Notes: generated by a model from the sequence alone, not told the origin. A DNA stretch of 64,000 bases from Chryseobacterium hagamense (GCF_007991455.1 NZ_BJYJ01000013.1:1-64000); one strand, 5' to 3'; positions 17,414-26,853 are shown, counted from the first letter of the stretch. Numbers and translations are program-made.

Positions 17414-19030
17414 ATGAAAAAAACTTTACTCTTTTGTCTTTTAGCAGGTTATTCGCTAAGTTTTGCACAGACATCGCTTGTTTTTGTATTTTTTAAGGAT
17501 AAACCCAACAAGGCTGCTTTCTATGCCAATCCATTATCGGAACTGTCCCAGAAATCCCTCAATCGCAGGGCTTCCATGGGCATTGCACTGAACGACCAGG
17601 ATGCGCCTGTCGAGCAGACCTACATCAACAATATCCAAAGCCTGGGATTTACCGTAACGGATTATTCCAAATGGCTGAACGGGGTTGCGGTGAATGCGAC
17701 GCCGGCGCAGATTAATACGCTTCAGTCGCAGAGCTACGTCCTGTCAGTAGAGAGTTTTGCCAGAAATGCTTCCGGCGGAACAAAGCTTGCCCATCCGGGC
17801 AAATGGGAAAATCCCACTGATCCGGCCGGTAAGAACCTGACGGTTTTTGATTACGGCTCCGGCTCCGCACAGATTGACCAGATCAATCTCCGCCCGCTTC
17901 ATCTGGCCGGTTTTACCGGTACGGGCGTAACGATTGCCGTTATTGATGCCGGATTCCCGAATGTGAATACGGCTGCTGCTTATTCCAGGCTGTGGACCAA
18001 CGGTCACATTAAGGGCGGCTTTGATTTCGTTACCAAAACACCCGATATTTACAATGCCTCGCTTAATTCCCATGGTACAGCTGTTTTGGGTGCGATCGGC
18101 GGTTATATCCAGGATACCTTTGTAGGATCGGCACCGGATGCCGACTTTTACCTGTACCGCAGCGAAAATGCAGCGGTAGAAATTCCGGAAGAAGAGCTCT
18201 ACTGGATCGAAGCGGCTGAAGAGGCCGACCGGAAAGGAGTGGATATGATCACCACTTCACTGGGCTATGCTACTTTTGATGATCCCAGGTACAACTATAC
18301 GTATGCTCAGATGAACGGGACTACCTCTTTTATTGCGAGAGCAGCAGAAATAGCGGTAAATAAAGGAATTTTCACTTTAATTGCTGCCGGAAATTCAGGA
18401 GCGCAGCCGTGGCATTACATTGTAACGCCGGCTGATAATGCAAAAGTTTTCACCATCGGCAGCGTGGATTCGGCAGGAACATCTTCTTCCTTTTCCTCTT
18501 ATGGCCCTAATGCTGCCGGAGTAACCAAACCTGATGCTGCTGCCAGAGGCACAGGAGCTACCAGTGTTTCCAATACAGGCAATACCACCATTTCAGTGAA
18601 CGGAACTTCCATTGCCACACCGATTGCTGCCGGAGGAGTGGCCTGCCTCATCCAGGCATTTCCAAACATGAACCGTGATCTGATGAGAAACCGGCTGCGG
18701 CAGACCGCTTCCCTCTATCCGAACCACACCGACCAGATGGGATTCGGAATCCTGAATTTCGGAAGTTTTTATAATACTGTGTTAAACACTTCAGATCTTG
18801 TCAGGAAAAATACAGTTGCCATTTTCCCGAATCCGGTAAAAACTATCCTGAACGTCGCCTCGGAAAGTGAAATTCTCTCATTGGAAGTGTACGACAACCT
18901 TGGAAGGCTGATCACAAAAAATAATGATAACATGCATTCTGTAAAAGTAGAGGATTTTTCCAAAGGGGTGTATTACCTGAAAATACTGACGACGGATAAA
19001 GTGTATTATGAGAAATTTATTAAAGAATAA
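17414..19030 (+). CDS. Secreted subtilisin-like (S8) peptidase with T9SS sorting domain
   Basis: 538 residues. Signal peptide to about residue 19 (LSFAQ). The catalytic triad is complete: Asp178 (AVIDAGF), His220 (NSHGTAV) and Ser399 (NGTSIATP), with oxyanion Asn327 (AAGNSGA). Residues 20-165 are a propeptide-like region. From about 467 a type A sorting domain begins (IFPNPVKTILNV) and ends in YYEKFIKE. The enzyme is therefore exported through type IX secretion and is either cell-attached or released. It is a single gene with a clear terminator. Confidence 0.93.
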   Translation: MKKTLLFCLLAGYSLSFAQTSLVFVFFKDKPNKAAFYANPLSELSQKSLNRRASMGIALNDQDAPVEQTYINNIQSLGFTVTDYSKWLNGVAVNATPAQINTLQSQSYVLSVESFARNASGGTKLAHPGKWENPTDPAGKNLTVFDYGSGSAQIDQINLRPLHLAGFTGTGVTIAVIDAGFPNVNTAAAYSRLWTNGHIKGGFDFVTKTPDIYNASLNSHGTAVLGAIGGYIQDTFVGSAPDADFYLYRSENAAVEIPEEELYWIEAAEEADRKGVDMITTSLGYATFDDPRYNYTYAQMNGTTSFIARAAEIAVNKGIFTLIAAGNSGAQPWHYIVTPADNAKVFTIGSVDSAGTSSSFSSYGPNAAGVTKPDAAARGTGATSVSNTGNTTISVNGTSIATPIAAGGVACLIQAFPNMNRDLMRNRLRQTASLYPNHTDQMGFGILNFGSFYNTVLNTSDLVRKNTVAIFPNPVKTILNVASESEILSLEVYDNLGRLITKNNDNMHSVKVEDFSKGVYYLKILTTDKVYYEKFIKE

Positions 19031-19066
19031 AAAAGAAACCCTTCCGGCCGGAAGGGTTTCTTCTGA
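19031..19066. terminator. Perfect palindromic terminator between convergent genes
   Basis: A 26-bp perfect palindrome at 19035-19060 (GAAACCCTTCCGG / CCGGAAGGGTTTC). A-rich before and TTCTT after. Confidence 0.85.
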
Positions 19067-19073
19067 TCAATCT

Positions 19074-19595
19074 TTACTTGCTATTATTCAAACTTTCTTG
19101 TTCACAAAATTTCAAAACATCTTTAAAATAATCTTTAAGGCCTTTATATTCCTGTTCGCCAGGGTGCCAGTTGGCAAATTTCCAATATTTCCATTTTCCT
19201 TTGGCAATATCAACAGGGACCAGTAAAAAATACTGCTCCTGGCCCTTTCCGGCAATCAGTAGGCTTTTCTTTAAATCATTTCCAGTTTCATTATTGCTTA
19301 CGTCCCATATTTTGACAAGATCAGGATCGATAGTATTTAAATAATCAATTTCATCAACTTTCATAAAAGTTGGCTCAACTGTATTCGGAGCTGAAAAACC
19401 GTTGGTAATTTGTAAAAATGTTTTATAATCTTCAGGCAGGTTTACATGTAATCTTCTCTCAGCTTCACGTACATCTTCAGTATTTGCAGGCTCAAAACCC
19501 AGCCATTGATTTTCAATCTGGAATTTCGACGCATTTTCCCATGCATCGCCCGATTGTATTGATAAAATCGAAATCGCAAGAAGAAGCTCCTTCAT
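19074..19595 (-). CDS. SMI1/KNR4 (SUKH) domain protein
   Basis: 173 residues. The family core is GFEPANTEDVREAERRL followed by NLPEDYKTFLQITNG (about residues 33-67), and KDYFKDVLKFC lies near the end. SUKH proteins often serve as immunity proteins for polymorphic or contact-dependent toxins, but no toxin gene adjoins. The N-terminus MKELLLAISILSI is short and hydrophobic and could be either a weak signal or part of the fold. It starts 5 bp before the end of the ppc region, so read-through from ppc is likely. Confidence 0.75.
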   Translation of the reverse strand: MKELLLAISILSIQSGDAWENASKFQIENQWLGFEPANTEDVREAERRLHVNLPEDYKTFLQITNGFSAPNTVEPTFMKVDEIDYLNTIDPDLVKIWDVSNNETGNDLKKSLLIAGKGQEQYFLLVPVDIAKGKWKYWKFANWHPGEQEYKGLKDYFKDVLKFCEQESLNNSK

Positions 19596-19600
19596 AAAAA

Positions 19601-22135
19601 TTAAGCCGAGTTTCTGCTGGCATTAATGTTCCCGAACAGCGAACGCGTCACCAGTTTCCCGTAAGCTACCGTGTTGCCTTCTCCTTTCTGGATCTTCATC
19701 AGCGCATACTGCTGGATGCTCAGCAGCGGCAACACGATTCTCTCCCGGATCTTCACCGACTTGCGGGACAGCGGGTCTTCCTGCTGCAGCATGGTAAAGC
19801 CGGTAAGTTCCAGCATGATATTTTTGGAAAGGTTGTACTCGTCAAACAGGATATTCCAGAAGGCGCCGAATTTCGGGTTGTTCTTAATGTAATACGTTAG
19901 CGGGAAATAGGTTTTATTCATGCTCATCATGGAGTTGAGCACCAATGTTTTAAAGAAATCGGAACCTTTATACAATTCGATGACTTCTTCAAACCGGCCC
20001 TGCTCTTTCAGCTGCTGCATGGCAAATCCGAAACCGAAGAACCCGGGAACATTCTGCTTCAGCTGCGCCCAGGATCCCACAAACGGAATCGCCCGCAGGT
20101 CTTCGAACTTCAGCTCGTTTCCGGCACCTCTCTTCGACGGACGGCTGCCGATATTGGTTTTCCCGTAATATTCCAGCGTGCTCATTTCCTGAAGATAAGG
20201 CACAAACATCGGATGTGCCTTCAGATCGGAATATTTCTGATAGCTGATTTCGGCCAGTTCGGAGATCAGTGCTCTTTCTTTTTCCGAAAGCTCTTTCTTT
20301 GAACTTTTGAAGACGTCGTTTTCCACTCCTGCTGTCAGAAGCTGTTCGAAGTTGTATCTAGCCTGTTCCTTATTCCCGAAAATACTGGTGATGGTCTGTC
20401 CCTGGATCGTCAGCTCAATCTTGTTATTGGCAATGGTTTTTCCCTGGGAAGCATAGAAATCGTGGGTTTTTCCCCCGCCTCTTGCCGGCGGGCCGCCTCT
20501 TCCATCGAAGAATACGACCTTGATCCCGTTCTGTTCGGAAAGTTGGGTAAGCACTTCCTTGGCTTTGTAGATTTCCCAGTTGGCTTTCAGGTAACCGCCA
20601 TCTTTGGTTCCGTCCGAGAAGCCGAGCATGATCGTCTGCTGGTTTCCCCGTCGCTGCAGGTGTTTCTGATACACCGGATTGCGGTACAGTTCCTCCATCA
20701 CCTTTTCAGCATTGGCCAGCCCTTCCATGGTTTCGAAAAGCGGAACGATATCCATCTTGATTTCTTCTTCCCTGTAACCGCATATTTTGAAAAAGGCATA
20801 TACGTTCATTACATCCTTTACGGCATCGGAGTTGGAAATAATATAGCGGTTCATCCCCCTCAGACCGTTACGCTGCTGGATTTCCGCAACCTGTGAAACG
20901 GTAAGCAGCGTATCTTTTACGATATCCCCGAAATCTTCGGCGTTTATTTTATCTTCTGTTTCAATTAACGTATTGAATTTTTCTTCATTTGTCGCTTCCG
21001 CTTTCCCGGATATTTTGGCAAATACCTCATCAATGACTTTCTGATGAATGCGGCTGTCCTGGCGGACGTCTAAAGTGGCAAAATGGGTCCCGAAAATTTT
21101 CACCCGGTCGCGGAAATTCACCAGTTCATCAATGAACAGGGAATCGTGCTGTTCCACAAGGATTTTTTCAGCTTCATCCAGCCTTTTGATGATGTCTTCA
21201 GCCTCAAGTTGCTCACTCCTGAAAATCGCGGTATACAGTTCGTTGCTCAACTGTCCCAGGACTTCAGAAACGCCTCGGAAACTCAGTCTTCTCCTCACGG
21301 ATTTCAAATGGTTGTAATGGGCTTTTAAAATCGCAGTCCGCAATTCCTCCGCTACCCTTTTGGTTACTTCCGCCGTTACAAACGGATTTCCGTCGCGGTC
21401 GCCGCCCGGCCAGAATCCCAGCTGAATCAAATCTTCATGCAGATGGAAATGATCGTTCCCAAAAGTGGTTTTAATTTTGTTAAACAGTTCACCGATAGAA
21501 TCGTAATAGACGTACCGCAGGTAATAAATGATGCTTAATGCCTCATCGATCGGAGTCGGTTTTTCTTTGTTTACGAACGGTGTTTTCCCCAACTGCTGCA
21601 ACAGCATGTCGATATTGGTAATGGAATCCGTGGTGATCGCATTTCTCAGATCATGCAGGATCCGCTGTACCGAATTCGGGTAAAACTGGGTCGGGTGCGC
21701 AGTGAAGACAATTTTTACGGCAAAGTCCTTCAGCTTATCACGGATCTGCTCGAGCTTATGATCCTGATAGGAACGTTCGTACATATTGGTTACCGTTCCG
21801 GTATCACTTTCGGAATGAAGGCTCGGGAAGGCGGCATCCTCAATACTGTCGAACAAAACCACCTGTCTTTCAATATACTGGATGATCTTGAAAAGCAGCT
21901 CAAGCTTCTGCTCTTCGGTCTTCAGATCGGTGTGGTTTTTAAAGAATTCCTCAACGATTTCTTCGGGGGTCTTTCCGGCTTCGTAGCCGGTTTTGCTTTC
22001 TTCACAAAGAAACGGAAGCAGCATCCCGATGTTCGTCATTTTATCATAAGGCAGGCTCATAAACAATGAATTATAGATCTGGAACTTATTTTCCACAATC
22101 TGCCTGAATTTTTCTGCGCGTTGGTTGTGTCTCAT
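19601..22135 (-). CDS. ppc: Phosphoenolpyruvate carboxylase
   Basis: 844 residues, close to the Bacteroidetes norm. It carboxylates PEP to oxaloacetate, replenishing the TCA cycle. Intact active-site blocks are FTAHPTQ with His147, GDRDGNP (245-251), GFSDGTKDGG with Lys511, and the glycine-rich FDGRGGPPARGGG (543-555). The C-terminus (SLFGNINASRNSA) keeps the terminal-helix/Asn ending typical for the enzyme. A -7 box ends only 5 nt before the start codon, so the mRNA may be nearly leaderless. Confidence 0.97.
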   Translation of the reverse strand: MRHNQRAEKFRQIVENKFQIYNSLFMSLPYDKMTNIGMLLPFLCEESKTGYEAGKTPEEIVEEFFKNHTDLKTEEQKLELLFKIIQYIERQVVLFDSIEDAAFPSLHSESDTGTVTNMYERSYQDHKLEQIRDKLKDFAVKIVFTAHPTQFYPNSVQRILHDLRNAITTDSITNIDMLLQQLGKTPFVNKEKPTPIDEALSIIYYLRYVYYDSIGELFNKIKTTFGNDHFHLHEDLIQLGFWPGGDRDGNPFVTAEVTKRVAEELRTAILKAHYNHLKSVRRRLSFRGVSEVLGQLSNELYTAIFRSEQLEAEDIIKRLDEAEKILVEQHDSLFIDELVNFRDRVKIFGTHFATLDVRQDSRIHQKVIDEVFAKISGKAEATNEEKFNTLIETEDKINAEDFGDIVKDTLLTVSQVAEIQQRNGLRGMNRYIISNSDAVKDVMNVYAFFKICGYREEEIKMDIVPLFETMEGLANAEKVMEELYRNPVYQKHLQRRGNQQTIMLGFSDGTKDGGYLKANWEIYKAKEVLTQLSEQNGIKVVFFDGRGGPPARGGGKTHDFYASQGKTIANNKIELTIQGQTITSIFGNKEQARYNFEQLLTAGVENDVFKSSKKELSEKERALISELAEISYQKYSDLKAHPMFVPYLQEMSTLEYYGKTNIGSRPSKRGAGNELKFEDLRAIPFVGSWAQLKQNVPGFFGFGFAMQQLKEQGRFEEVIELYKGSDFFKTLVLNSMMSMNKTYFPLTYYIKNNPKFGAFWNILFDEYNLSKNIMLELTGFTMLQQEDPLSRKSVKIRERIVLPLLSIQQYALMKIQKGEGNTVAYGKLVTRSLFGNINASRNSA

Positions 22136-22140
22136 GATAA

Positions 22141-22148
22141 CAAATGTA
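22141..22148 (-). promoter_or_regulatory. Candidate -7 box for ppc
   Basis: TACATTTG on the minus strand fits TAnnTTTG. Only five bases separate it from the ppc ATG. Confidence 0.5.
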
Positions 22149-22197
22149 GGGGATTTTGGTTTTAATTATATGAAAAATATTTTAAAAAAAATTTAAT

Positions 22198-22205
22198 TAA
22201 ATTTG
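22198..22205 (+). promoter_or_regulatory. Candidate -7 box for the ATPase-nuclease pair
   Basis: TAAATTTG, 20 bases before the ATPase ATG. No -33 element at the right spacing was found. Confidence 0.45.
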
Positions 22206-22224
22206 TCATTCAAACATTTATTGT

Positions 22225-23529
22225 ATGCAAAAAATAGAAATCAGAAACTTTGGCCCTATACAAAACCTAATTCTTCAATTAAAAGATTTTTCTGTCTTAA
22301 TAGGTCCTCAAGCTAGTGGTAAAAGTACAATTGCCAAAACTATTTTTTTTTTTAAATCATTAAACGACGATTTAGTAAAATATTTCATCAATTCGTTTGA
22401 AAGTGGGGATTTCGAGAAACCAATTAACTCTTATGGAAAAATAATTAGACAAAAATACTTAGATTATTTTGGACCTAGTACGCATTTAAATAATCTGTAT
22501 TTAAAATTTTATTATACTAAAGATATCTGGATTACTATAACTTTAGAAACAAATCATAATTATATTACAGCTAATTTTAGTAAAACATTATTGGATTCAA
22601 TAAAAAAATTGGTAAACGAATCTTTGAAATTTCATTCATCACATAATAGCAGAAGTATATCTCTACTTACTAGTAAGGATTTATTACAGAAGGATATTGA
22701 AAAGAGAGAATTTATTTCAAATATAAAAGAAAAATGTAATTTAATTTTTAAAGAGGATAGGGAATTAATTTTCATTCCAGCTGGTAGAAGTTTATTAGCT
22801 ACTTTATCTGACCAACTTCAATATGTAAATCCTAGAAGTTTAGATTTTTTAATGAGAACTTTCTTAGATAAAATTAATATCGTTAGGCCTTTATTTAATA
22901 AATCATTAAATGATATTATTAAAGAAAGAAAATTATTAACACAGCTTGAAATAGACTACTCGAAAACTACATTAGCAGAAAATATTATTACAAAAATTTT
23001 AAAAGGAAAATATCAGTTTGATAAAGATGGTGAAAAAATTTATTATGATGCCAATAGTTATGTAAAATTAAATTTTTCATCTTCAGGTCAACAAGAATCG
23101 TTGTGGATTTTATTACTATTATTTATAATTATATTAGAAAAACAAAATGTTTTTATTGTAATTGAAGAGCCAGAAGCTCATCTCTTTCCTGAAGCTCAAA
23201 AAGAAATTTTAAATTTAATTGCATTGATGTCTAATATAAGAAATTCACAAGTTATTATAACAACACATAGCCCTTATATAATTGCCTCGTTAAACAACCT
23301 GATTCTAGCAAAAAAAGCTGGTAATAAAAATTCTAAACTTGTAAATAATATTATAAATAAACACTTATGGATAGATAGAAATAAAATCTTTGCGGCAAAA
23401 GTTCAATCTGGAAAAGTTAGTGAGATTATTGATTCAGAGTTTAACATTATTGAGCAAGATTACGTAGATATGATCTCTAGAGAAATCAATAGTGAATTTG
23501 ATGCACTTTTTCAATTAAATCAGCAATAA
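22225..23529 (+). CDS. OLD/RecF-like AAA ATPase of a two-gene cassette
   Basis: 434 residues, an SMC/ABC-type ATPase. Walker A is GPQASGKST (27-35), a conserved IPAGRS lies at 184-189, the ABC-signature-like SSSGQQE at 285-291, Walker B plus catalytic acids at VIEEPEAHLFP (312-322) and the switch histidine in TTHSPY (346-351). The middle (40-280) is a helical insertion with no coiled coil as long as in true SMCs. Unlike OLD or GajA, the chain stops about 80 residues after the His switch, so no fused TOPRIM nuclease fits. Composition is about 26 % GC by eye against over 40 % in neighbours, suggesting transfer. The nuclease-like gene starts one base after its stop. Confidence 0.88.
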   Translation: MQKIEIRNFGPIQNLILQLKDFSVLIGPQASGKSTIAKTIFFFKSLNDDLVKYFINSFESGDFEKPINSYGKIIRQKYLDYFGPSTHLNNLYLKFYYTKDIWITITLETNHNYITANFSKTLLDSIKKLVNESLKFHSSHNSRSISLLTSKDLLQKDIEKREFISNIKEKCNLIFKEDRELIFIPAGRSLLATLSDQLQYVNPRSLDFLMRTFLDKINIVRPLFNKSLNDIIKERKLLTQLEIDYSKTTLAENIITKILKGKYQFDKDGEKIYYDANSYVKLNFSSSGQQESLWILLLLFIIILEKQNVFIVIEEPEAHLFPEAQKEILNLIALMSNIRNSQVIITTHSPYIIASLNNLILAKKAGNKNSKLVNNIINKHLWIDRNKIFAAKVQSGKVSEIIDSEFNIIEQDYVDMISREINSEFDALFQLNQQ

Positions 23530-23530
23530 T

Positions 23531-23974
23531 ATGTCTTGTAAGCCTTTTGAAACTTGTTTTGAATTTGTTAAAGAAAAACATTCTATTGTATCTTTTAGAG
23601 ATAAAAAATCATCTACTAAATATATTTATAAAAATAATAAAAAAGATGAATTATCAAAATATAGAATTGATGGCTGTATTATTAATGATAATGGCTCAAA
23701 ATGCGATTACATTTTAATTAACTGTACTAAAAAGAAAGTTTTTTTCATAGAATTGAAAGGGTCAGATTTAGTTAAAGCGATAGAACAAATTGATCGCTCA
23801 TTAGATTTGTTGCTGAGTTACTTTGAGGATTATACTATAGAGGCTAGAATAGTTTTAACCAGAGTTAATACAGTAGATCTAAAAGATATTAAATTATTAA
23901 AATTAGAAAATAGAATAAAAAACTTAAAGGGTCAATTAATTAAACAAACCAGACAGTTAGATGAAACAAATTAG
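23531..23974 (+). CDS. Small PD-(D/E)XK-type nuclease-like partner of the ATPase
   Basis: 147 residues. A restriction-endonuclease-like core is visible: Asp59 in KCDYILIN, then 15 residues later Glu74-Leu-Lys76 in FFIELKG, and Gln86 in AIEQI on the following helix, matching the D-(ExK)-Q pattern of the PD-(D/E)XK superfamily. The C-terminal third is Lys/Leu-rich and helical. It is coupled to the ATPase gene by a one-base gap and shares its low GC. The likely role is an ATPase-controlled nucleic-acid cutter in phage defence, by analogy with Septu or Lamassu pairs; the family itself I cannot name. Confidence 0.7.
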   Translation: MSCKPFETCFEFVKEKHSIVSFRDKKSSTKYIYKNNKKDELSKYRIDGCIINDNGSKCDYILINCTKKKVFFIELKGSDLVKAIEQIDRSLDLLLSYFEDYTIEARIVLTRVNTVDLKDIKLLKLENRIKNLKGQLIKQTRQLDETN

Positions 23975-24053
23975 TTCATGATTAAGTAGAATATTTTTTT
24001 TAACTAGACTTAATTAATGATGATCCTAAATAAAAAAATTTAATCTAAATCCC

Positions 24054-24458
24054 ATGAAAAAACTATTCTTTTTTTTCATCATAATTTTCCTTTTCGCCGC
24101 CTGTGGGGAAGACTGCTACAATGCGCCGCAGCCGATCGCTTTCAAGTTTGTGAATACCAATGATGAAAACCTGATCACCAACGGGACACTGACGAATTAT
24201 TCCGTGAAAGAGGAGAACCAGAAGACCATCCAGCTTACCAAAACCGATGAAAACCTCCTGATCCTGGAAAATGTAGGTGCTTACAACGGTACAAAAAACT
24301 ATACCTTTACTTCTAATGTCAGAAATTTCACTTTCACGATACAGTCGTCGGAGTTTAAAGGCGGATGTGACGGATACCAGATCAACAAATTAACGTTTAC
24401 TGGCGTAGGAATTGATGTGAAAGACGAAAACGGCTACTACAAAATTATATTTCAGTAA
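24054..24458 (+). CDS. Lipoprotein of unknown function
   Basis: 134 residues with a signal peptide and lipobox FAAC (Cys17). The mature chain is beta-rich with a few cysteines (GEDC near the start, GGCDG near residue 104) that may pair. GC content returns to the genomic norm, so the foreign segment ends before this gene. A hypothetical secreted protein follows after 33 bp, probably in one transcript. Confidence 0.75.
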   Translation: MKKLFFFFIIIFLFAACGEDCYNAPQPIAFKFVNTNDENLITNGTLTNYSVKEENQKTIQLTKTDENLLILENVGAYNGTKNYTFTSNVRNFTFTIQSSEFKGGCDGYQINKLTFTGVGIDVKDENGYYKIIFQ

Positions 24459-24491
24459 GTTTTAGCCTGCAGCATTTACAAAACGTACAGA

Positions 24492-25070
24492 ATGAAAATA
24501 CTATTTCCGGCTTTGGCTTTGGTCCTGATATCAGGTTTATTTTTTGGGCAGAAAAGTGTGCCTGCCGATTTCAGAAAAATCCCGGAAATCCTCGATAATC
24601 CGGAACTCCTCTACCCTTTTGTGATCCCGGATAAAAAATATGGCTATTGGTCGGTACTCCGCAACAATCCTGATCCCGATCAAGCAGTCATCTACGAAAG
24701 CCAGACGCCTGACCGTATGACCCTGAACGATCCCGCCCCGGAAAAAGGTTTTTTCCAGAAATGCCTTGGTGAAGATTGCTTTTCCTACATTTTAGCCTGT
24801 GAGAACGGGAAATCCACCTATTTTTCAGACGAACAGCAGCTACGCAATTTTATCGGATTTGTAGACAATCTTCCGGAAGCGGTTTTATTAGCGAATACTT
24901 ATGGGTATATGGTCGATAGCAGCAGTCCGGAAGGCTCCTATAAAATGGAAGCCCATCAGATCTCGCTTTACCTCGTAAAATCGAAAAACGACTTACAGTC
25001 GAAAGAATCTTTTTTCATTAAGATCAACCGGAAGACGGGAAAACTGGAAGCGACGAAGATTGGGAAATAG
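24492..25070 (+). CDS. Secreted hypothetical protein
   Basis: 192 residues. Signal peptide MKILFPALALVLISGLFFGQ. The mature part includes two cysteines close together (KCLGEDCFSYILACENG, around 94-109) and a Lys-rich C-terminus. No family was recognised. It follows the lipoprotein gene by 33 bp with no terminator between them. Confidence 0.7.
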   Translation: MKILFPALALVLISGLFFGQKSVPADFRKIPEILDNPELLYPFVIPDKKYGYWSVLRNNPDPDQAVIYESQTPDRMTLNDPAPEKGFFQKCLGEDCFSYILACENGKSTYFSDEQQLRNFIGFVDNLPEAVLLANTYGYMVDSSSPEGSYKMEAHQISLYLVKSKNDLQSKESFFIKINRKTGKLEATKIGK

Positions 25071-25077
25071 TGATGAA

Positions 25078-25112
25078 TAAAGGCTGGAGGAGGGAAGCTG
25101 GAGGCTGGATGT
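25078..25112 (+). repeat. Dispersed repeat family A, short copy
   Basis: AAAGGCTGGAGGAGGGAAGC then TGGAGGCTGGATG. It directly follows a stop codon. Confidence 0.45.
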
Positions 25113-25417
25113 ACTGCCAGACCATATAAGATCCGGAAGTACTTTATTAATCTCAAGGAAACCATTAAGATTTAATAAGGTATTCAGAAAAATGAAGATT
25201 CGCTTAGCCTGAAGCGTACTGCTAAATAAAAATCTTTGATTTTCTTAATCATCTTTAAACCCTTCATACTCTTAATGGTTCAAACCGCATTTCTACGTTT
25301 ATTTTTTTCAACTTCCAGCATTCCGCGTCCTTTTCCAGACATATTCCCATAGTTTTCATAAAATCCTGTCATAAGAATTTTAAAACTTCTTTAACTGAAT
25401 TTTCTTCGGACAATGCG

Positions 25418-25425
25418 TAAATTTG
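25418..25425 (+). promoter_or_regulatory. Candidate -7 box for the yqhD-like gene
   Basis: TAAATTTG fits TAnnTTTG and lies 22 nt before the ATG. Confidence 0.5.
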
Positions 25426-25447
25426 GGCTACATTAAATTTAAGAACA

Positions 25448-26611
25448 ATGCTTAATTTCGAGTTTAAAAATCCAACCAAAATACTTTTCGGAAAAGGAGA
25501 AATCACAAAAATTTCCAAAGAGATTCCGGCAGAGGCCAATGTCTTAATAATCTACGGCGGCGGAAGCATCAGGAACAACGGCGTTTACGACCAGGTAAAA
25601 GAAGCTTTGAACGGCCATCAGGTGTATGAATTCGGTGGCGTACCGGCGAATCCGGAATATGCCGTTTTAATTAATGCCCTGAACCTGATCAAAGAAAAGA
25701 ACATCACCTTTCTTCTGGCAGTAGGCGGCGGCTCCGTGATCGACGGAACGAAATTCCTTTCGGCAGCGGCAAATTATGACGGCGACCCGTGGCAAATCCT
25801 GACTAAGCCCGTTAGGACCTTTGAAGGGGAAGGGATGCCTTTCGGAACGGTATTAACATTGCCGGCAACAGGTTCGGAAATGAATTCCGGCTACGTAATT
25901 TCCAGAAGGGAAACCAATGAAAAATTATCCACCGGAGGGCCCGGGCTGTTCCCTCAGTTTTCCGTACTGGATCCTGAAGTGGTACGGTCCATTCCGCCAA
26001 GACAGATTGTTAACGGATTAACGGATGCTTACACCCATGTCCTGGAACAGTACATGACGGCTCCTTCATCTGCCGATTTACAGGAAAGGATTGCGGAAAG
26101 CATTCTCATCAGCTTACAGGAGACAGCCCCGAAAGTCCTGGCCGGTGATTTTGATTATGATGCCGCCGCCAATTTTATGTGGTGCTGTACCATGGCCTTA
26201 AACGGACTGATCCAGAAAGGGGTAATCACCGACTGGGCTGTGCATGCCATGGGGCATGAACTGACCGCTTACTTTGGAATCGATCATGCAAGAACCTTAG
26301 CCGTAATCGCACCATCCCATTACCGGTATAATTTTGAGACCAAAAAGGGCAAACTGGCACAGTATGCGGAAAGAGTCTGGGGCATTAAAGACGGAAGCAC
26401 AGAAGAAAAAGCGGAAGCCGGCATCAGAAAGATGGAAGAATTTTTCCACAGCCTGAATATCCAGACCCGACTTTCAGACTATACCGAGGATTACCAAGGT
26501 ACGGCAGAGCGTGTAGAGAAAGCATTTACCGAAAGAAACTGGCTGGGCCTCGGAGAGTATAAAAAACTGACGCCTCAGGATGCTTATAAGATTGTAGAGA
26601 TGAGTTACTAA
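25448..26611 (+). CDS. yqhD: Iron-containing alcohol dehydrogenase, YqhD-type aldehyde reductase
   Basis: 387 residues, exactly the length of E. coli YqhD. Nucleotide-binding GGGS at 37-40 and AVGGGSVIDG at 91-100. The metal ligands line up one residue off YqhD: Asp193, His197, His266 and His280 (in DAYTHVLE, HAMGHE and GIDHAR). Family enzymes reduce short-chain and lipid-peroxidation aldehydes with NADPH in the cytoplasm. Single gene. A family A repeat follows its stop codon. Confidence 0.92.
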   Translation: MLNFEFKNPTKILFGKGEITKISKEIPAEANVLIIYGGGSIRNNGVYDQVKEALNGHQVYEFGGVPANPEYAVLINALNLIKEKNITFLLAVGGGSVIDGTKFLSAAANYDGDPWQILTKPVRTFEGEGMPFGTVLTLPATGSEMNSGYVISRRETNEKLSTGGPGLFPQFSVLDPEVVRSIPPRQIVNGLTDAYTHVLEQYMTAPSSADLQERIAESILISLQETAPKVLAGDFDYDAAANFMWCCTMALNGLIQKGVITDWAVHAMGHELTAYFGIDHARTLAVIAPSHYRYNFETKKGKLAQYAERVWGIKDGSTEEKAEAGIRKMEEFFHSLNIQTRLSDYTEDYQGTAERVEKAFTERNWLGLGEYKKLTPQDAYKIVEMSY

Positions 26612-26672
26612 AGGCTGGAAGCGGGATGACGGAGGCAGGAAGTTTGAATGAAATGACGGAAGATCGGAAGAC
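26610..26672 (+). repeat. Dispersed repeat family A copy with partial second unit
   Basis: AAAGGCTGGAAGCGGGATGA, then CGGAGGCAGGAAGTTTGAA and a trailing ACGGAAGATCGGAAG. It begins at the preceding stop codon. Confidence 0.55.
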
Positions 26673-26853
26673 AAATATGTTCAGCGTCAGTCTTTCATCC
26701 TGTTAATTTATGCTTTAAATGGTAAATTCCGTATATGAACTTCCGGCAAACGGCATCCTGCTTCCCTCTCATTTACTTTTTCTGCAAACATTTGTTTAGA
26801 AAACCTCAATTTCATTATATATATTTCAAATTTATTTATATTTTAGCATATTC

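Larger units (their letters stand above)
25071..25447. other. Gene-free interval
   Basis: Apart from the family A copy at its left end and a -7 box at 25418-25425 I see nothing in this stretch. Confidence 0.6.

Noticed and set aside
22136..24053. Prophage or integrated plasmid boundary around the ATPase-nuclease genes
   Set aside because: No integrase, tRNA, direct-repeat attachment site or phage gene was seen; only base composition marks the segment.
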